Shown: positions 52,051 through 62,620, counted from the first letter of the stretch. The stretch: 64,000 bases of DNA from Tillus elongatus (GCA_964006375.1 OZ023265.1:113911084-113975083), one strand, 5' to 3'. Notes: generated from the sequence alone by a model not told the origin. A program made the numbers and translations.

Positions 52051-54375
52051 ATGAATTTGTTTGAAGTTGATAGTTGTCAAACAGGAAATATGTTTTATAA
52101 TTTTAGAACAAGGTTAGTTAACAAAATTCTTATTTTAGAAATTACACATAAACAAATTACTCATTTTGAAAAATTAATTGAAAATCAACAAACGTTAGTA
52201 TCTACAATTATACCGAATCAAATTTTTAGTGAATTTTCACGTCGACAAATTACTAGTTACAATAAAAAGTTCATTGAAATTAAAAATAGGAATATCAATA
52301 AATGAAATCATTTAATTAATGAAACTTTTAGAAAAATTAACATCCAAGAAAACTGGATTAAAAATATCTCTGATACCGAATTACCTAGTGAAATAAAACA
52401 TTTTTTGGCTTTAGGTTACAAATTTAGCATTTCTCCAAACAAAAATGACATATATCTTTCAAAATTTTTGTCTGAAATTGAATTTATAATTTCACAGTGT
52501 AATACTAGTAAACAAAATATATATAAATCACAAGTAATTAACATTCTAACAATTTTTTATCAAAAAGAAACAAAGTTCACCTACCTAGAAATACTTTACA
52601 AAAAATCAGTTTCTTTTTTTAAATCACATAACAACCTTATAGTTACAAGATCTGACAAAGGCAATGTCACAGTTATTATGAATAAGGATCAGTATATTGA
52701 GCTTTCCAATTCTTTACTTTCTGACGAAAATTATTACAAAAAATTAACCACAGACCCAACATTCACCTTTCAACAAAAAGCTAATAAAATAGTTTCCAAA
52801 TTAAAAAACAATAGTTTTATTACACAAGAAATGGCTAAAAAATTAACAATATATAATCAGACGTGTCCAAAATACTATGGTCTTCCTAAAATTCTTAAAC
52901 CTGTTTTATCTTTGAGGTCAATTATTTCTTCCATAAATTCACCTAATAGTAAATTAGCTATACTAATCACTGAAATTTTAACAAAAGCTTACAATATAAA
53001 CAATGATTATTACATAAGAGACTCTTTTCACTTTTCAGATTTTATAAAGGATGTTACAATTCCAGATAATTATGTAATTGTTAGTCTTGATATTGTTTCA
53101 CTTTTACTAACATACCACTCCAACTTTTTAAAGATAGCATTGAGAAAAGATGGGTTTCTATTTCTCTACATCCATTCCAAAAAATACATTTTTTGAAATA
53201 GTTGATTTTATTTTTAACTCAAGCTATTTTGTTTTTGAAAACACATATTATAAACAAATTTTTGGAACTCCAATGGGTGCTTGTATCTCTCCAATTATTG
53301 CACAATATGTTATAGATGATTTGCTTGAAACATGTATACCAAAATTAAATTTCATTATTCTATTTAAAAAAAAAATATGTTGATGACATTATTTGTATAT
53401 TCCTCTAAATTCAACAACACACATTTTAGAGGTTTTAAATTCTTAGAACCAATATATTAAATTTACATTAGAAGAGGAAACAGATAACAGTGTACCATTC
53501 CTAGATACAAAATTAATTAGAACAGACGATAACAACATAATTTTAGATTGGTATATAAAACCAACTAATTCTCAAAGATATATTAATTTTCATTCAGATC
53601 ATTTGTTTAAAACTAAAATTAAAATTTTATTAGGTTTAAAAAATAGAATATTAAAGCTATGCCATCCTTCTTTCCAAAAAAAAAAATTTAAGAAAACTTT
53701 TTAATATTTTTGTTAACAACTCTTATCCTCCCAAACTACTTAATAAACTTTTATACAATTTTCCAAACAATCACCATTACAATACAAGACAACCTCTACA
53801 AATCTCTATCAAATTTATCTGACAGACATAACACCCATATAATTTCGAGTTCGGAAACATCTAACTTTTTTTACATATCAATCCCATACATTAAAAGTAT
53901 TTCCAATAGGCTAAAGTTTATATTTAAAGATGAAACCAATTTTAAAATAACGTTTCGACATTCAAAAACAATTAATAACATTTTTAGTAAACTCAAAAGT
54001 AAGGATGAAATTTCCAAAGTGTCTGGAGTGGTGTATTGTATTCCATGTAATAATTGTAGTTTAAGATACATTGGCCAAACAAGCAGAGCCCTTAAAGATA
54101 GGTTAACACAGCACAAAAGTGACATACGTTTACAAAAAAGAACTTGCGCTCTGTCAGAACATAATCTCGACACTGGCCATAATATAAATTTTAGTAATGT
54201 TTCTATTTTACTCTGTGAAACCTTAAGTAATAAAAGAATGTGTTTAGAAGAATTTGAAATTACTTTTAACGAAAATTTAATAAACTTAAAGAAAGATAAT
54301 AATTTTAGAAATCACTACCCCTTTTTATATTTCCTAGACAAAAACAAAAAACAAATTCAATTAAACAATATTTAG
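52051..54375 (+). pseudogene. Penelope-like RT and GIY-YIG endonuclease, broken
   Basis: In order: ITHFEKLIENQQTLVST (N-terminal region, stop at 52303); LIVTRSDKGNVTVIMNKDQY (about 52636-52695, an RT N-terminal motif of Penelope-like elements); NYVIVSLDIVSLLLTY (motif A, about 53070-53115). IFGTPMGACISPIIAQYVID lies near 53258-53317 (motif B). KYVDDIICIF is near 53373-53402 (motif C, the catalytic YVDD). DNSVPFLDTKLIRTDDNNII comes next. The GIY-YIG domain (53710-54375) has GVVYCIPCNNCSLRYIG and LKDRLTQHK, two His in LSEHNLDTGHNI, and CLEEFE. Frame changes near 53140, 53370, 53440 and 53700 lie mostly in A/T runs. All catalytic motifs are still readable. Confidence 0.9.
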
Positions 54376-54545
54376 CTTTATATGTCAGTTTGGCATTTAT
54401 TAGACTTCACTCAAATTCAACAAAGGTTTTCTTTTTATGTTTGTTATTAGATAAATAGTTTAGTAGAACACATGTTTTATGTATGTATTTTAAACTTTTA
54501 TATTTTTTCCAAGTAAATTGTAAACTTTTTTCCTTCCATGTTGTA

Positions 54546-54583
54546 GCCTTGATAAAGGAATAAATTTTTCCGAAAGCTCGGCG
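54546..54583 (+). ncRNA. Hammerhead-like motif near the Penelope-like 3' end
   Basis: CCTTGATAAAGGAATAAATT then TTTCCGAAAGCTCGGCG. GGAA and TTCC can pair to form the small hairpin between GATA and CGAAA. It corresponds to the motif at 51423-51460. Activity is doubtful because the conserved core is altered. Confidence 0.35.
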
Positions 54584-54633
54584 TATAATAAAGAGTTTTA
54601 TTCTACAACTGACGGCGTTCCCACAATTTTTTG

Positions 54634-54637
<4 letters not shown>

Positions 54638-54712
<75 letters not shown>
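54638..54712. repeat. (TA)n microsatellite
   Basis: About 75 bp of TA followed by TGTATGTATG repeats, on the right side of the Penelope-like insertion. Confidence 0.95.
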
Positions 54713-54725
<13 letters not shown>

Positions 54726-55632
54726 GTATGTATCACACCGATAACTCAAAAAATAACGTGCCGATTTTGATCTAACTTGGTGAGTACCTTCCTTTTGCAA
54801 GTGGCTTGGACAAGTTCGTTAGCCAGGAAAATCGGCCCAGTCTTCCCGGAAAATGTTGTGTTTTCTTTCGGAAAAAAATTATATCTCCGGAAATGACAAA
54901 ACAAGTCAGATTCGGTACGCGTGTTTGTACTATAAAGAGTGAACCACGTACCAAAATCTAGGTATGTAAGCTTAAAGACAGGCAGTTAAAGAAAAAACTC
55001 TGGATTTTTCCTCAAAACATCAAAGTCGCGATTTTTGAAACGTCAAAATTTGCAACATTTACGCAAAGAACCTGAAACAAATACGGATTATGTAAAGAGA
55101 ATTTCGCAGGAAAATTATTCTGCAAAGTTTCAGCTTTAACCGTCATTGTCCTTTATTTTACTAAAATATTTACAGAAATTCATTTCAAATAGACCCTTTA
55201 TCTGATGCTTTGGCTGTAGGTTTAGTTAACTAGCTGTAGCTTAGTTAAGTTTATCGTTTAACGGTCTATAATTTTTAGCTCATCTTAGTAGAAAAAAATC
55301 GTTATTTAGGAGACCGCGACTTTTGAATTTTAAAAAAATTCCCCTACACTCCATATCCGGGTTTTCTTTCAGTTTTTATCTGTTTACATATATACAGTGT
55401 CACGCATTTCTACGGCGAAGCTCAATATAATTGTTATTATACAAGATACAGGAAAAAAATTGTATAGTATGATTATAGTGTGTCTTAAGCTGCATATTAT
55501 AAAAATATTTTGACAACCACAGGGTGGTATATAAATCGTTGGTAATCCCCAAAATTGTTTTTTCGAACACCCTTTTATTATTGCATTTTTGCATTTTTTA
55601 TCGAAATATGATGCACGTTAATAAGAAAAAAA
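54713..55632. repeat. TA-cored family arm, left arm of a 2.9-kb fold-back
   Basis: GATAACTCAAAAAATAACGT, CTTCCTTTTGCAAGTGGCTT and CTGATGCTTTGGCTGTAGGT are the inverse of blocks at 57605-57070. TCCATATCCGGG near 55350 and a mariner-type MITE end (ATACAGTGTCACGCATTTCT, 55393) are included, as in the 7.2-kb and 63.5-kb copies. Confidence 0.75.
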
Positions 55633-55915
55633 TTAAGACGCAGAAGTGCGTTTTGGTAGCGAATTTTCATTAAATCTTTCAAATTTCAATAACTCAATTG
55701 TTGACTAGGAAACCAACATCTTAAGTTTATTTTCGAAAACTTTTTGTACATTTTCAAACAATAAATAATTTTCATAAAATATGGTACATTGGTTCTACTA
55801 TATGGGCTATATCGGTAACCAGATTGATGCCTGCTTGCATTAGAGAGACATATTGGCTATTAAACCTATTTTTAAGAAAAAACACTACCATAACGCACTT
55901 ACTGTATCCAGACAT
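55633..55915. repeat. About 285-bp MITE-like unit with family termini
   Basis: It starts GACGCAGAAGTGCGTTTTGG and ends with the inverse of CTGGATACAGTAAGTGCGTT. Its interior (GGTAACCAGATTGATGCCTG and so on) matches, in inverse, 5888-6190. This suggests that the family terminus can exist as a free-standing unit. Confidence 0.65.
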
Positions 55916-56097
55916 TTTTTTCCAATTTATCTATTCAAGAAATTTACACAAAAACTACACTTGTCAATTGTTGACAAAAAAGTGTTTGCAAAAATTCCGA
56001 AAAAAAACATGAAATTTAGCAAACAATTTATTTAACGAAAATTGGCAATTTTTAGTTAATTTTCGTAGAAAAAATTCACCAATGAGCAATTTGCGAC

Positions 56098-56545
56098 ATC
56101 TGGAACATCAAAAATGTACGAAAAGCTGATTGTATTATTAGACCAAACATTTTGAATATTCTTGGACACTATAACTGTGGTGCTCATGAATCAGTCTTGC
56201 TAAATGTTTTCAGAGCACTGATAAGATTAAAAATTGACTATAGCTCAGCTATTTATATTTCCGCAAGCAAATCAACTTTAAAACTACTTGCGTTATTGTA
56301 AATCATGCACTTAGAATAGTCACACGAGCATTTCGAACAAGTCCAGTGGAAAGTATTTACCGAGAATGTAACGAGCCTCCAATTAAGTTAAGAAGAGAAG
56401 AATTACTCTTAAAATATGCGGTTAAGATGTCAGCAAACCCAAATAATCCAGTCTACAAAATCTTGTCTCAGACCAATTTCAACAGATTCTATGATGCGAA
56501 TCCTTCCACAAAGCTACTGCTTTCTTTACATAAAAAAATTTTGGA
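56098..56545 (+). pseudogene. Jockey-type LINE C-terminal relic
   Basis: NILNILGHYNCGAHESVLLN and VFRALIRLKIDYSSAIYI (about 56140-56250) are followed by HLRIVTRAFRTSPVESIYRE and CNEPPIKLRREELLLKYAVK, then SANPNNPVYKIL (to about 56460). This is the region after the RT domain in Jockey-like ORF2 proteins. One frame break lies near 56300. RT motifs are absent, so it is a fragment. It lies at the centre of the fold-back repeat, between opposite arms. Confidence 0.75.
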
Positions 56546-56546
56546 C

Positions 56547-57612
56547 GCAGCAAGTCCGTTATGGTAGTGAATTTTCATTAAAATATTATTAATAGCAAAT
56601 ATGTATGTTTTGTTTAAGAAAGCGGGCATTCAATTTGATTACCAGTATGACCTATGTATTACAAACAATGTGCCATGTTTCATCAAAATAACTTTATTGT
56701 TTGAAGATACACAAAAATTTCAGAAAGTCTTCCCGAAAAAACTGGTTTCTTCGTCAACCTTATAGGTTAACAGCAAAATTGCACTAACGTAAGGCGTGTT
56801 CGACTAAAAAAAAAAAAGAAAATTTGTATCACCAACGACCAAGCACAATAAGCCAAAGGTTGCAGTGTTATCGGGGCTGCAAAGCCGCGGACGTGCCCTG
56901 AGGGATAAAAAAATACCAACGACTTATGGGCCACCTGTGGTTGTAGGAATAGTTTTTAAGACGTAGCTCAAGACACCCTATAATTAATGTATACAATGTT
57001 TTTTCGTATCTTGTATAATAAAGTTTATATTGAACTTTATTGATTGTTTACGAAAATTCGACAAAAATCATATACCATTAAAAGATAAACTATATAGGTA
57101 AGACTACTGCCAAAGCGTCAGAGGAAGGGTCTATTTGAAATGAATTTTCGTAAACTGAGGGAAAATGACGGTTGCAGCTAAGACTTCAGGGTTTGTAAAA
57201 CAATCTTCTTGGGACATTTTCTTTTCAGAGCCAATATTAGTTTCAAGTTCTTTACCTAAATGTTGCCAATTTTGACGTTTTAAATCGCGACTTTGGCGTT
57301 TTCAGGAAAATCCCGATTTATTTTCCTTTAAATACCTGTCTTTTAACCTACACAGCTGAATTTTGGTACATGATTTACCTACAATGATATAAACCCGCGT
57401 ACCAAATTGTGTTGCCTTACTTTGTTATTTCCGGGGATATAATTTTTTTTCGCAAGAAAACAAAAAATTTTCCGGTAAAATCCTGGGCGGATTTTCCTGG
57501 CTAACGAACCTATCCAAGCCACTTGCAAAAGGAAGGTATTCACCAAATTTAATAAAAATCGGCCCAGTATTTTTTGAGTTATCGGTATGATACATACATA
57601 TATAGATAAATA
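56547..57612. repeat. TA-cored family arm, right arm of a 2.9-kb fold-back
   Basis: It starts GACGCAGCAAGTCCGTTATG (family terminus). It runs through CTACTGCCAAAGCGTCAGAG, AGTTCTTTACCTAAATGTTG and GCTAACGAACCTATCCAAGC to TTTTTTGAGTTATCGGTATG and a short TA-rich tract. It is colinear with 5888-7085. A LINE scrap interrupts it at 56841-56914. Confidence 0.8.
56841..56914 (+). mobile_element. Old LINE scrap: 3' UTR only
   Basis: GCACAATAAGCCAAAGGTTG, TCGGGGCTGCAAAGCCGCGG and GCCCTGAGGGATAAAAAAA are a diverged version of the 3' UTR of the LOA-like LINE. It is flanked by ACCAACGAC at 56831-56839 and 56915-56923. The colinear repeat at 6276-6287 shows the uninterrupted site (ATCGCCAACGAC). It starts at the same base of the LINE as the scrap at 17830-17905. 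Confidence 0.85.
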
Positions 57613-57614
57613 TA

Positions 57615-57738
57615 TTTATATATTAATTGGTCACTCTCTACATACACACGGTAATCTCTTAAATCGAAATCAACGCCCTTGTTGTGAGCTCTGTGAGCGA
57701 CCAATTTCAATTGTTCACATTCTATTAGAATGTCCCTT
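57615..57738 (+). pseudogene. I-group LINE C-terminus, left part (split by LINE copy 2)
   Basis: The frame reads THGNLLNRNQRPCCELCERP and ISIVHILLECP, the Cys-Cys-His-Cys tail usual after RNase H in I-group LINEs. The same frame continues after the insertion as LECPLHACPRYENLGKRKLS at 62982 onwards. LINE copy 2 therefore landed within this older relic. The relic starts right at a TA-rich tract, so it is a 5'-truncated piece. Confidence 0.75.
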
Positions 57739-57753
57739 TTTTTTTTTTTTTGT

Positions 57754-57828
57754 TCCCTCAGGGCTCGTCCGCGGCCTTGCCGCCCCGATAGCACCGCAAC
57801 CCTTGGTTGATTGTGCATACCCCTAGTC
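57754..57828 (-). other. LINE 3' UTR, likely RT recognition region
   Basis: About 75 nt between the ORF2 stop and the poly-A. GCGGCAAGGCCGC can form a short hairpin in the middle. The two scraps in the window keep only this region, which fits a role in being recognised by the element's own RT. That role is inferred from how target-primed transcription works. Confidence 0.7.
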
Positions 57829-60800
57829 TTACTCCACCCATTCCAAAATCACTGTGCCTTGAACTAGTCTGCACAGCGATTGGTAGGGTGAAGTTTTATA
57901 TTGCTCTGTCTCCGGTCTAGAGTGACCGTAGATCAGTTGTCTTTTCCGGTCCAGAGCTATACACTCGCACAAGATGTGCTGGGCTGATTCCTCCCCCTCG
58001 CCGCAGAGTCTGCATGCGAGGTCCCCTTCGAACCGCCCCATTTTATGTAGGTGTTTCTTGACGGCCATGTGTCCCGTCAAGAGACCTGTTGTGTTTCTGA
58101 GCTGTCCTCTGCTAAGGTTTAGCAGCTCCACAGCTCTCTTTGAACTGGGTCCGTTAATTATTGACTTCCCATGTCTGAGCCCTGGACAGTCCGCCCAGTA
58201 CACCTTGTGTTGGTTTCTGACCCAGGACTTAATGGCTCCCCTGGCAGTGCTCTTTGACACGCCCAGAGCCGGTTCTGGTCCCATAAATGGTTCTGCTGAC
58301 CCCCTCTTTGCGAGACTGTCAGCTTCTTCATTGCCTTTGACCCCCGAGTGACCCGGCACCCAGATGAGGGTCACCTCATTCTGCCCAGCCAGGTCGCTCG
58401 TCTCGTCTCGGCACTCACTCACCAGCCAGGAATTTACCCGTGGGCTACTTAGTGCCTTAAGGGCTGCCTGGCTGTCTGTGGCTATGAGGATCCGCTTGTT
58501 GGTGTAGCCCCTCCTCTTGTTCTCCCGCACACAGTGCAGGATGGCGTACATCTCGGCCTGAAACACCGTTGCATGGGCTCCGAGGGAAATACTGTGACTT
58601 ACCCTCGGTCCTTCCGAGTAAACACCTGCCCCCGTCCCACGCTCCCCGCCAGATCCGTCTGTGAACCAGACGAGCGCGTCCCGTGGTATGCCCGGTGTCT
58701 CCTCCCGCCATGCCTCGCGATCAGGGATTTCCACTGTGAAGTTGTTTTCCCTGCACATTCGCGGGCTCGCGAAGTCTGACCTCATTTCAAGCATGGGTTC
58801 CTTCACGATCTCCTGAATTTTGCAGTGGCCCCTGAAGCCTGGGTTGATCTTCAGTCTACCATTGCAGGCTAGTCTGTATAGTCCTAGCCTGGCCTCTCCC
58901 ATAATAACGAAGTGTAGGGGGGGTAGATCCAGCAACACCTCCATGGCGGCTGTTGGGGTTGAAGACATGGCCCCTGTGATGCCTAGGCAAGCCATCCTTT
59001 GGATCTTGCCTAGTTTTTGTTTGGCACTGGATTGTGTCACCTTAGGCCACCAGACCAGTGCCGCATATGTTAACGATGGTCTGACCACCCTTGTGTACAG
59101 CCAGTGGGCCATACTAGGTCTTAGTCCCCACGTTTTTCCATATAGCCGCCTAGTGACGGCTAAGGTCATGACTGCCTTACGCAGTATTTTTCCAATGTGA
59201 CCATTCCAGGTTAGCTTAGAGTCCAATACGACCCCAAGATATTTTACCTCCCTGGCCATTGGAACGCTCCTACCGTATAGAGTGAGAGTTCTGTGGCTTT
59301 CACACTTCCTCCTCCTCGTAAACGGCACGACGGTTGCTTTCTCGGGGCTCACCCCGAGCCCTTGATCAACCGTCCACCCTTCCACCACTTTCAGTGCAGT
59401 CTGCATACGCTCCCACACTGCCTGTGTGACCTTTCCTCGGACTATGATGACAATGTCGTCCGCATAGCCCTGTACCTCATACCCCCCTCCCGAGAGCCTC
59501 CCCAGCAGGCCGTCCACGACTAGACACCAGAGCAAGGGAGACAGAACGCTCCCCTGCGGACACCCCGCCGCGACCCCCGCCAGCAGAGTCCCTCCCGCGA
59601 GTGAGGTGAACACCGCCCTGTCCCTGAGCATGGAACCGATCCACCTGCAGCAGGTCTCCTCTATTCCACGCTCCCGGGCAGCTGCCAGAACCGATCCGAA
59701 CGAGGTGTTGCTAAAGGCCCCCTCTATGTCTAGGAAGGCCCCCAGCGCCACCTCCTTGTTCTCCAGCGTATTCTCCAGTTTCAGCACCAGTTGGTGCAGT
59801 GCTGTTTCTGTTGAGAATCCTGCTCTGTATGCATATTGTCCGCAGTGTAGAGGATATGCTTCCAGTACACCGCCCCTAATGTGCCGGTCGAGCAGTTTTT
59901 CCACTGTTTTCAGCAAGAAGGACATGAGACTTATTGGCCTCAGGGACTTTGCCTGGTCTGTTGGACGCCCAGGTTTAGGAATAAATACAACCCTGGCCAG
60001 TCTCCATGCCCTCGGAATGTACCCCAGAGCCAGGCTGGCCCTCATAATGAGGGTAAGCACCGGCGCCAGTATATCTATCCCCTGTTGGAGCATGATGGGC
60101 ATTATTCCATCAAATCCCGGCGATTTGTATGGCTTAAAGCTGTTAATGGCCCATCTGATTTTGCTCCAGGTAACCACCTCTTTAGCGACTGTCCAGTCTA
60201 CTCTAGATGCCCGCCTATAAGGCGCCTCTATTTCTGAGTGTTCCCAGTCCGGAGGTGATTGGTTTATTATGTTACAGCCGGGGAAGTGCGTCTGGAGTAA
60301 AATTTCCATAGTTTCCTCCCCCGAGCTTGTAAAGCCTCCCGTGGGTGTTCTAAGGGAGCCTATGTTAGTCTGAGGGCCCTTAGACAGGATCTTGTGTAGT
60401 CGAGCACTCTCGGACGTGTTTTCCACTTCTTCGCAGTGCCTCCTCCACGACTCCTTCTTGGCGTCCCTCAGTCTTTTGTTATAGGTCGATAGGGCCTGTC
60501 TATATTCATCCCATGCTCCCGACCTTTTGGCCGCGTTAAACAGCTTACGAACCTGCGTCCTCCTTTGCCTGAGGTCCTCGTTCCACCATGGGACGTTCCT
60601 GGTGGACACCCTCATTTTCAGGGGGCAGTTGGCGTTATAGGCCGAGGTAATTGCGTCTCGCAATTGGACTGCTGCAATCTCGAGGTCTATTGAATCCCTT
60701 ATGGCCCTCTCAACCCCCCGCAGTTCCACAGCTAGGTCTGCCCTGTAGGCTTCCCAGTCCGCCTTGCGGGGGTCCCGGTACCATACCGTTTCTCTTTCGA

Positions 60801-61473
60801 CTTTGGCGATTTCAAACCGGATGTATCTGTGGTCTGAGCTACTCACTTCCCCAGACACAGCCCAGCTTTTAACAAAGTCGCCCAGAAACTGGGTGGAAAC
60901 TGTTAGGTCTAAAACTTCCTCACGCCGTGTTGTGACGAATGTCGGTTTATTACCTCTATTCAATATGTCTAAATTAAATTTCATAAAGAATTGTAAAAGT
61001 GCCTCACCCCTAGAGTTTGTGTCCGAGCTACCCCACAACTCATGGTGCGCATTCGCATCCATGCCGATGATGGTCTGCCATCCACCTGCTCTGCTACCCA
61101 CCATCAGCTGCTCCAATTCGTTGGGTGGAGGAGGGTCCGTGCTGTCCCCTGGCAGATAGGCTGACGCGACAGTAATGTCCCTCAGCCCATCCGCTCCTCC
61201 ACATCGGATTTTGATCGTTGCCAGGTCCCTGGAACAGAAATTCATTAGAGGGAGAAACTCTATCCCTTCCTTGACAAAAATGCAGGCCCTCGGATTCTCG
61301 CTGGACCTGCTGTAGATGAGCTTTCCATTAGCTCCGCCGAGTCCCTTGATCTCTCCTTTGTAGGAGTACGGTTCCTGGATGAGGGCCACATCCGTGTTCC
61401 TCAGAGCCATTAGTAGTCCGGCCGTGGCTGCCCTACTGTGTTGGAGGTTGACCTGAAGGAACCTAAGTCCCAT
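57829..61473 (-). CDS. LINE ORF2: endonuclease, reverse transcriptase, RNase H
   Basis: 1214 residues, intact. The APE-type endonuclease is at residues 1-220 (Asn9, Glu34, Asp139/Asn141, and Ser-Asp-His 213-215). Reverse transcriptase spans about 440-760: KPYKSPGFDG near 448, motif A Asp582 in AFLDIEGAFS, motif B QGSVLSPLLW near 641, and YADD at 670-673. RNase H spans about 930-1060, with Asp939, Glu974, Asp1000, His1042 and Asp1052. A terminal CxxC...H...C motif lies at 1154-1171. The protein nicks target DNA and copies the element RNA from the nick. The ATG lies inside the ORF1 stop region (ATGGGACTTAG shared), so translation by re-initiation is likely. A 456-codon open frame of copy 1 confirms the start MG(L/F)RFLQVNLQ. 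Confidence 0.95.
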   Translation of the reverse strand: MGLRFLQVNLQHSRAATAGLLMALRNTDVALIQEPYSYKGEIKGLGGANGKLIYSRSSENPRACIFVKEGIEFLPLMNFCSRDLATIKIRCGGADGLRDITVASAYLPGDSTDPPPPNELEQLMVGSRAGGWQTIIGMDANAHHELWGSSDTNSRGEALLQFFMKFNLDILNRGNKPTFVTTRREEVLDLTVSTQFLGDFVKSWAVSGEVSSSDHRYIRFEIAKVERETVWYRDPRKADWEAYRADLAVELRGVERAIRDSIDLEIAAVQLRDAITSAYNANCPLKMRVSTRNVPWWNEDLRQRRTQVRKLFNAAKRSGAWDEYRQALSTYNKRLRDAKKESWRRHCEEVENTSESARLHKILSKGPQTNIGSLRTPTGGFTSSGEETMEILLQTHFPGCNIINQSPPDWEHSEIEAPYRRASRVDWTVAKEVVTWSKIRWAINSFKPYKSPGFDGIMPIMLQQGIDILAPVLTLIMRASLALGYIPRAWRLARVVFIPKPGRPTDQAKSLRPISLMSFLLKTVEKLLDRHIRGGVLEAYPLHCGQYAYRAGFSTETALHQLVLKLENTLENKEVALGAFLDIEGAFSNTSFGSVLAAARERGIEETCCRWIGSMLRDRAVFTSLAGGTLLAGVAAGCPQGSVLSPLLWCLVVDGLLGRLSGGGYEVQGYADDIVIIVRGKVTQAVWERMQTALKVVEGWTVDQGLGVSPEKATVVPFTRRRKCESHRTLTLYGRSVPMAREVKYLGVVLDSKLTWNGHIGKILRKAVMTLAVTRRLYGKTWGLRPSMAHWLYTRVVRPSLTYAALVWWPKVTQSSAKQKLGKIQRMACLGITGAMSSTPTAAMEVLLDLPPLHFVIMGEARLGLYRLACNGRLKINPGFRGHCKIQEIVKEPMLEMRSDFASPRMCRENNFTVEIPDREAWREETPGIPRDALVWFTDGSGGERGTGAGVYSEGPRVSHSISLGAHATVFQAEMYAILHCVRENKRRGYTNKRILIATDSQAALKALSSPRVNSWLVSECRDETSDLAGQNEVTLIWVPGHSGVKGNEEADSLAKRGSAEPFMGPEPALGVSKSTARGAIKSWVRNQHKVYWADCPGLRHGKSIINGPSSKRAVELLNLSRGQLRNTTGLLTGHMAVKKHLHKMGRFEGDLACRLCGEGEESAQHILCECIALDRKRQLIYGHSRPETEQYKTSPYQSLCRLVQGTVILEWVE

Positions 61474-62620
61474 TAACCCTTAATTGCTTCCCCAGTGGGC
61501 GGAAGCTAACCCTTCCCATGCCCCAGAATGCCTTGAAGGAGGTTCCTTCAAGGGCTCTGTAAGATGTCGGGTCGATCGAGAAGGCGAGCGTCTGTCCTTT
61601 CTCCTCTGCCTTCCTGCTTAGAACCGACCAGTGTTGCGTCCCCAGTTCAGGGTTCTGGATCTTAAGTCTGCTGATCACCGTCTCCTGCGGGACGGTGTCA
61701 GGGATCCGTACGAGGACCTTGCGTCTCTTTGGGAGTTCCTTGGGCTCGACGGCTGTCAAGTCCGCCCCCTCCCAAATCTGACCGAGGCCCCCGATCGTTT
61801 TCCGCAGCCAGTCCCGCGACTGCGGGCCGGCACAGGTTATCCAGAGGATGCCCCCCGTCAGGCGCGTCCGGTGGAACTGAGGCGGGCTCTCCCCTTCCTG
61901 AAGAGAGTCCACTGCAGCTACCACTGCAGCCTGGATCAGGTCCGCCTTCCCCTGGTCTAGCGTGACCTCAGGATGGCGTCTGTCAATCACCGCCATCCCG
62001 AGGCCCTCCGCAGCCTCCCTGTAAGAGCCAGTCTGCGCCGGTGTTCCGGCCTTAGTTCCTTTGGGAGGTCTGTCTGTAGTAGGCGTGCTAGAGCCAGAGC
62101 GCGGCGTCTTCCGACTCGCACTCTCCTCTTGCGCCTTTACAGGCACCCTGGCCCTTTTGGAACGTCTGTCTGTAGTGGGCGTGCTAGAGTTCGAGCGCGT
62201 CCTCTTCTGACCCGCACTCCCCTCTTGCGCCTTTACAGGTTTCTCGACCGTCCAGGTCCCGGCCGCCATTTTTTGCGCCCTCCGGAGCTTCTTTCTTTGC
62301 GCCCCGGAAAGACGCTTGGACTGCCGGGGCAGTCCCTCTACTCTAACAGTAGAGTCCTCACTGGTGGAGGGGCCCCCGGAGTCCGCGGAGCTCGCCGCCC
62401 TCCGGTGGGACCCAGCCTCCAGCTTGGGTGTCGGGGACAGGTCTCTGGCCGAAGCTACCCCCTGATCCCCCGTATCTACGCCGGTCGTGGGACCTCCAGA
62501 GTCCGCTGCCGCACCCTGGCTCGTCTCCGTTTCCGGGATAGACTCAAGGCTCAAGTCTGTAGCCGGAGCCACTCCTCGAGCCTCATTGGTTTTGGTTTTA
62601 TATGTATTTATAATCTTCAT
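61463..62620 (-). CDS. LINE ORF1, DUF4780-type RNA-binding protein
   Basis: 385 residues. The N-terminal half is charged and rich in Ser, Pro and Thr. It contains two related repeats of about 30 residues, starting VKAQEGSAGQKRTRS and VKAQEESASRKTPRS. The basic runs QSKRLSGAQRKKLRRAQK and DRRSKRAR could bind nucleic acid or enter the nucleus. The C-terminal half (about 205-385), with GGILWITCAGPQSRDWLRK and LVRIPDTVPQETVISRLKIQ, resembles the DUF4780 domain found in ORF1 of insect LINEs. There are no CCHC knuckles. The start MKIINTYKTK is shared with copy 1. It probably coats the element RNA. The stop overlaps the ORF2 start. Confidence 0.85.
   Translation of the reverse strand: MKIINTYKTKTNEARGVAPATDLSLESIPETETSQGAAADSGGPTTGVDTGDQGVASARDLSPTPKLEAGSHRRAASSADSGGPSTSEDSTVRVEGLPRQSKRLSGAQRKKLRRAQKMAAGTWTVEKPVKAQEGSAGQKRTRSNSSTPTTDRRSKRARVPVKAQEESASRKTPRSGSSTPTTDRPPKGTKAGTPAQTGSYREAAEGLGMAVIDRRHPEVTLDQGKADLIQAAVVAAVDSLQEGESPPQFHRTRLTGGILWITCAGPQSRDWLRKTIGGLGQIWEGADLTAVEPKELPKRRKVLVRIPDTVPQETVISRLKIQNPELGTQHWSVLSRKAEEKGQTLAFSIDPTSYRALEGTSFKAFWGMGRVSFRPLGKQLRVNGT

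Larger units (their letters stand above)
51337..54637 (+). mobile_element. Penelope-like element with an inverted partial copy
   Basis: A plus-strand body (about 52030-54637) carries RT and GIY-YIG domains. A minus-strand partial copy (51345-52008) is the inverse of 53998-54637. Penelope-like elements commonly insert with partial tandem or inverted copies that act as pseudo-LTRs, and this arrangement fits. TA arrays lie on both sides. The RT region is broken, so the element is dead, but the terminal arms are nearly identical. Confidence 0.9.

Noticed and set aside
57974..60237. Several plus-strand frames across LINE ORF2 (also 33211-35452)
   Set aside because: They are shadows of ORF2 on the opposite strand.
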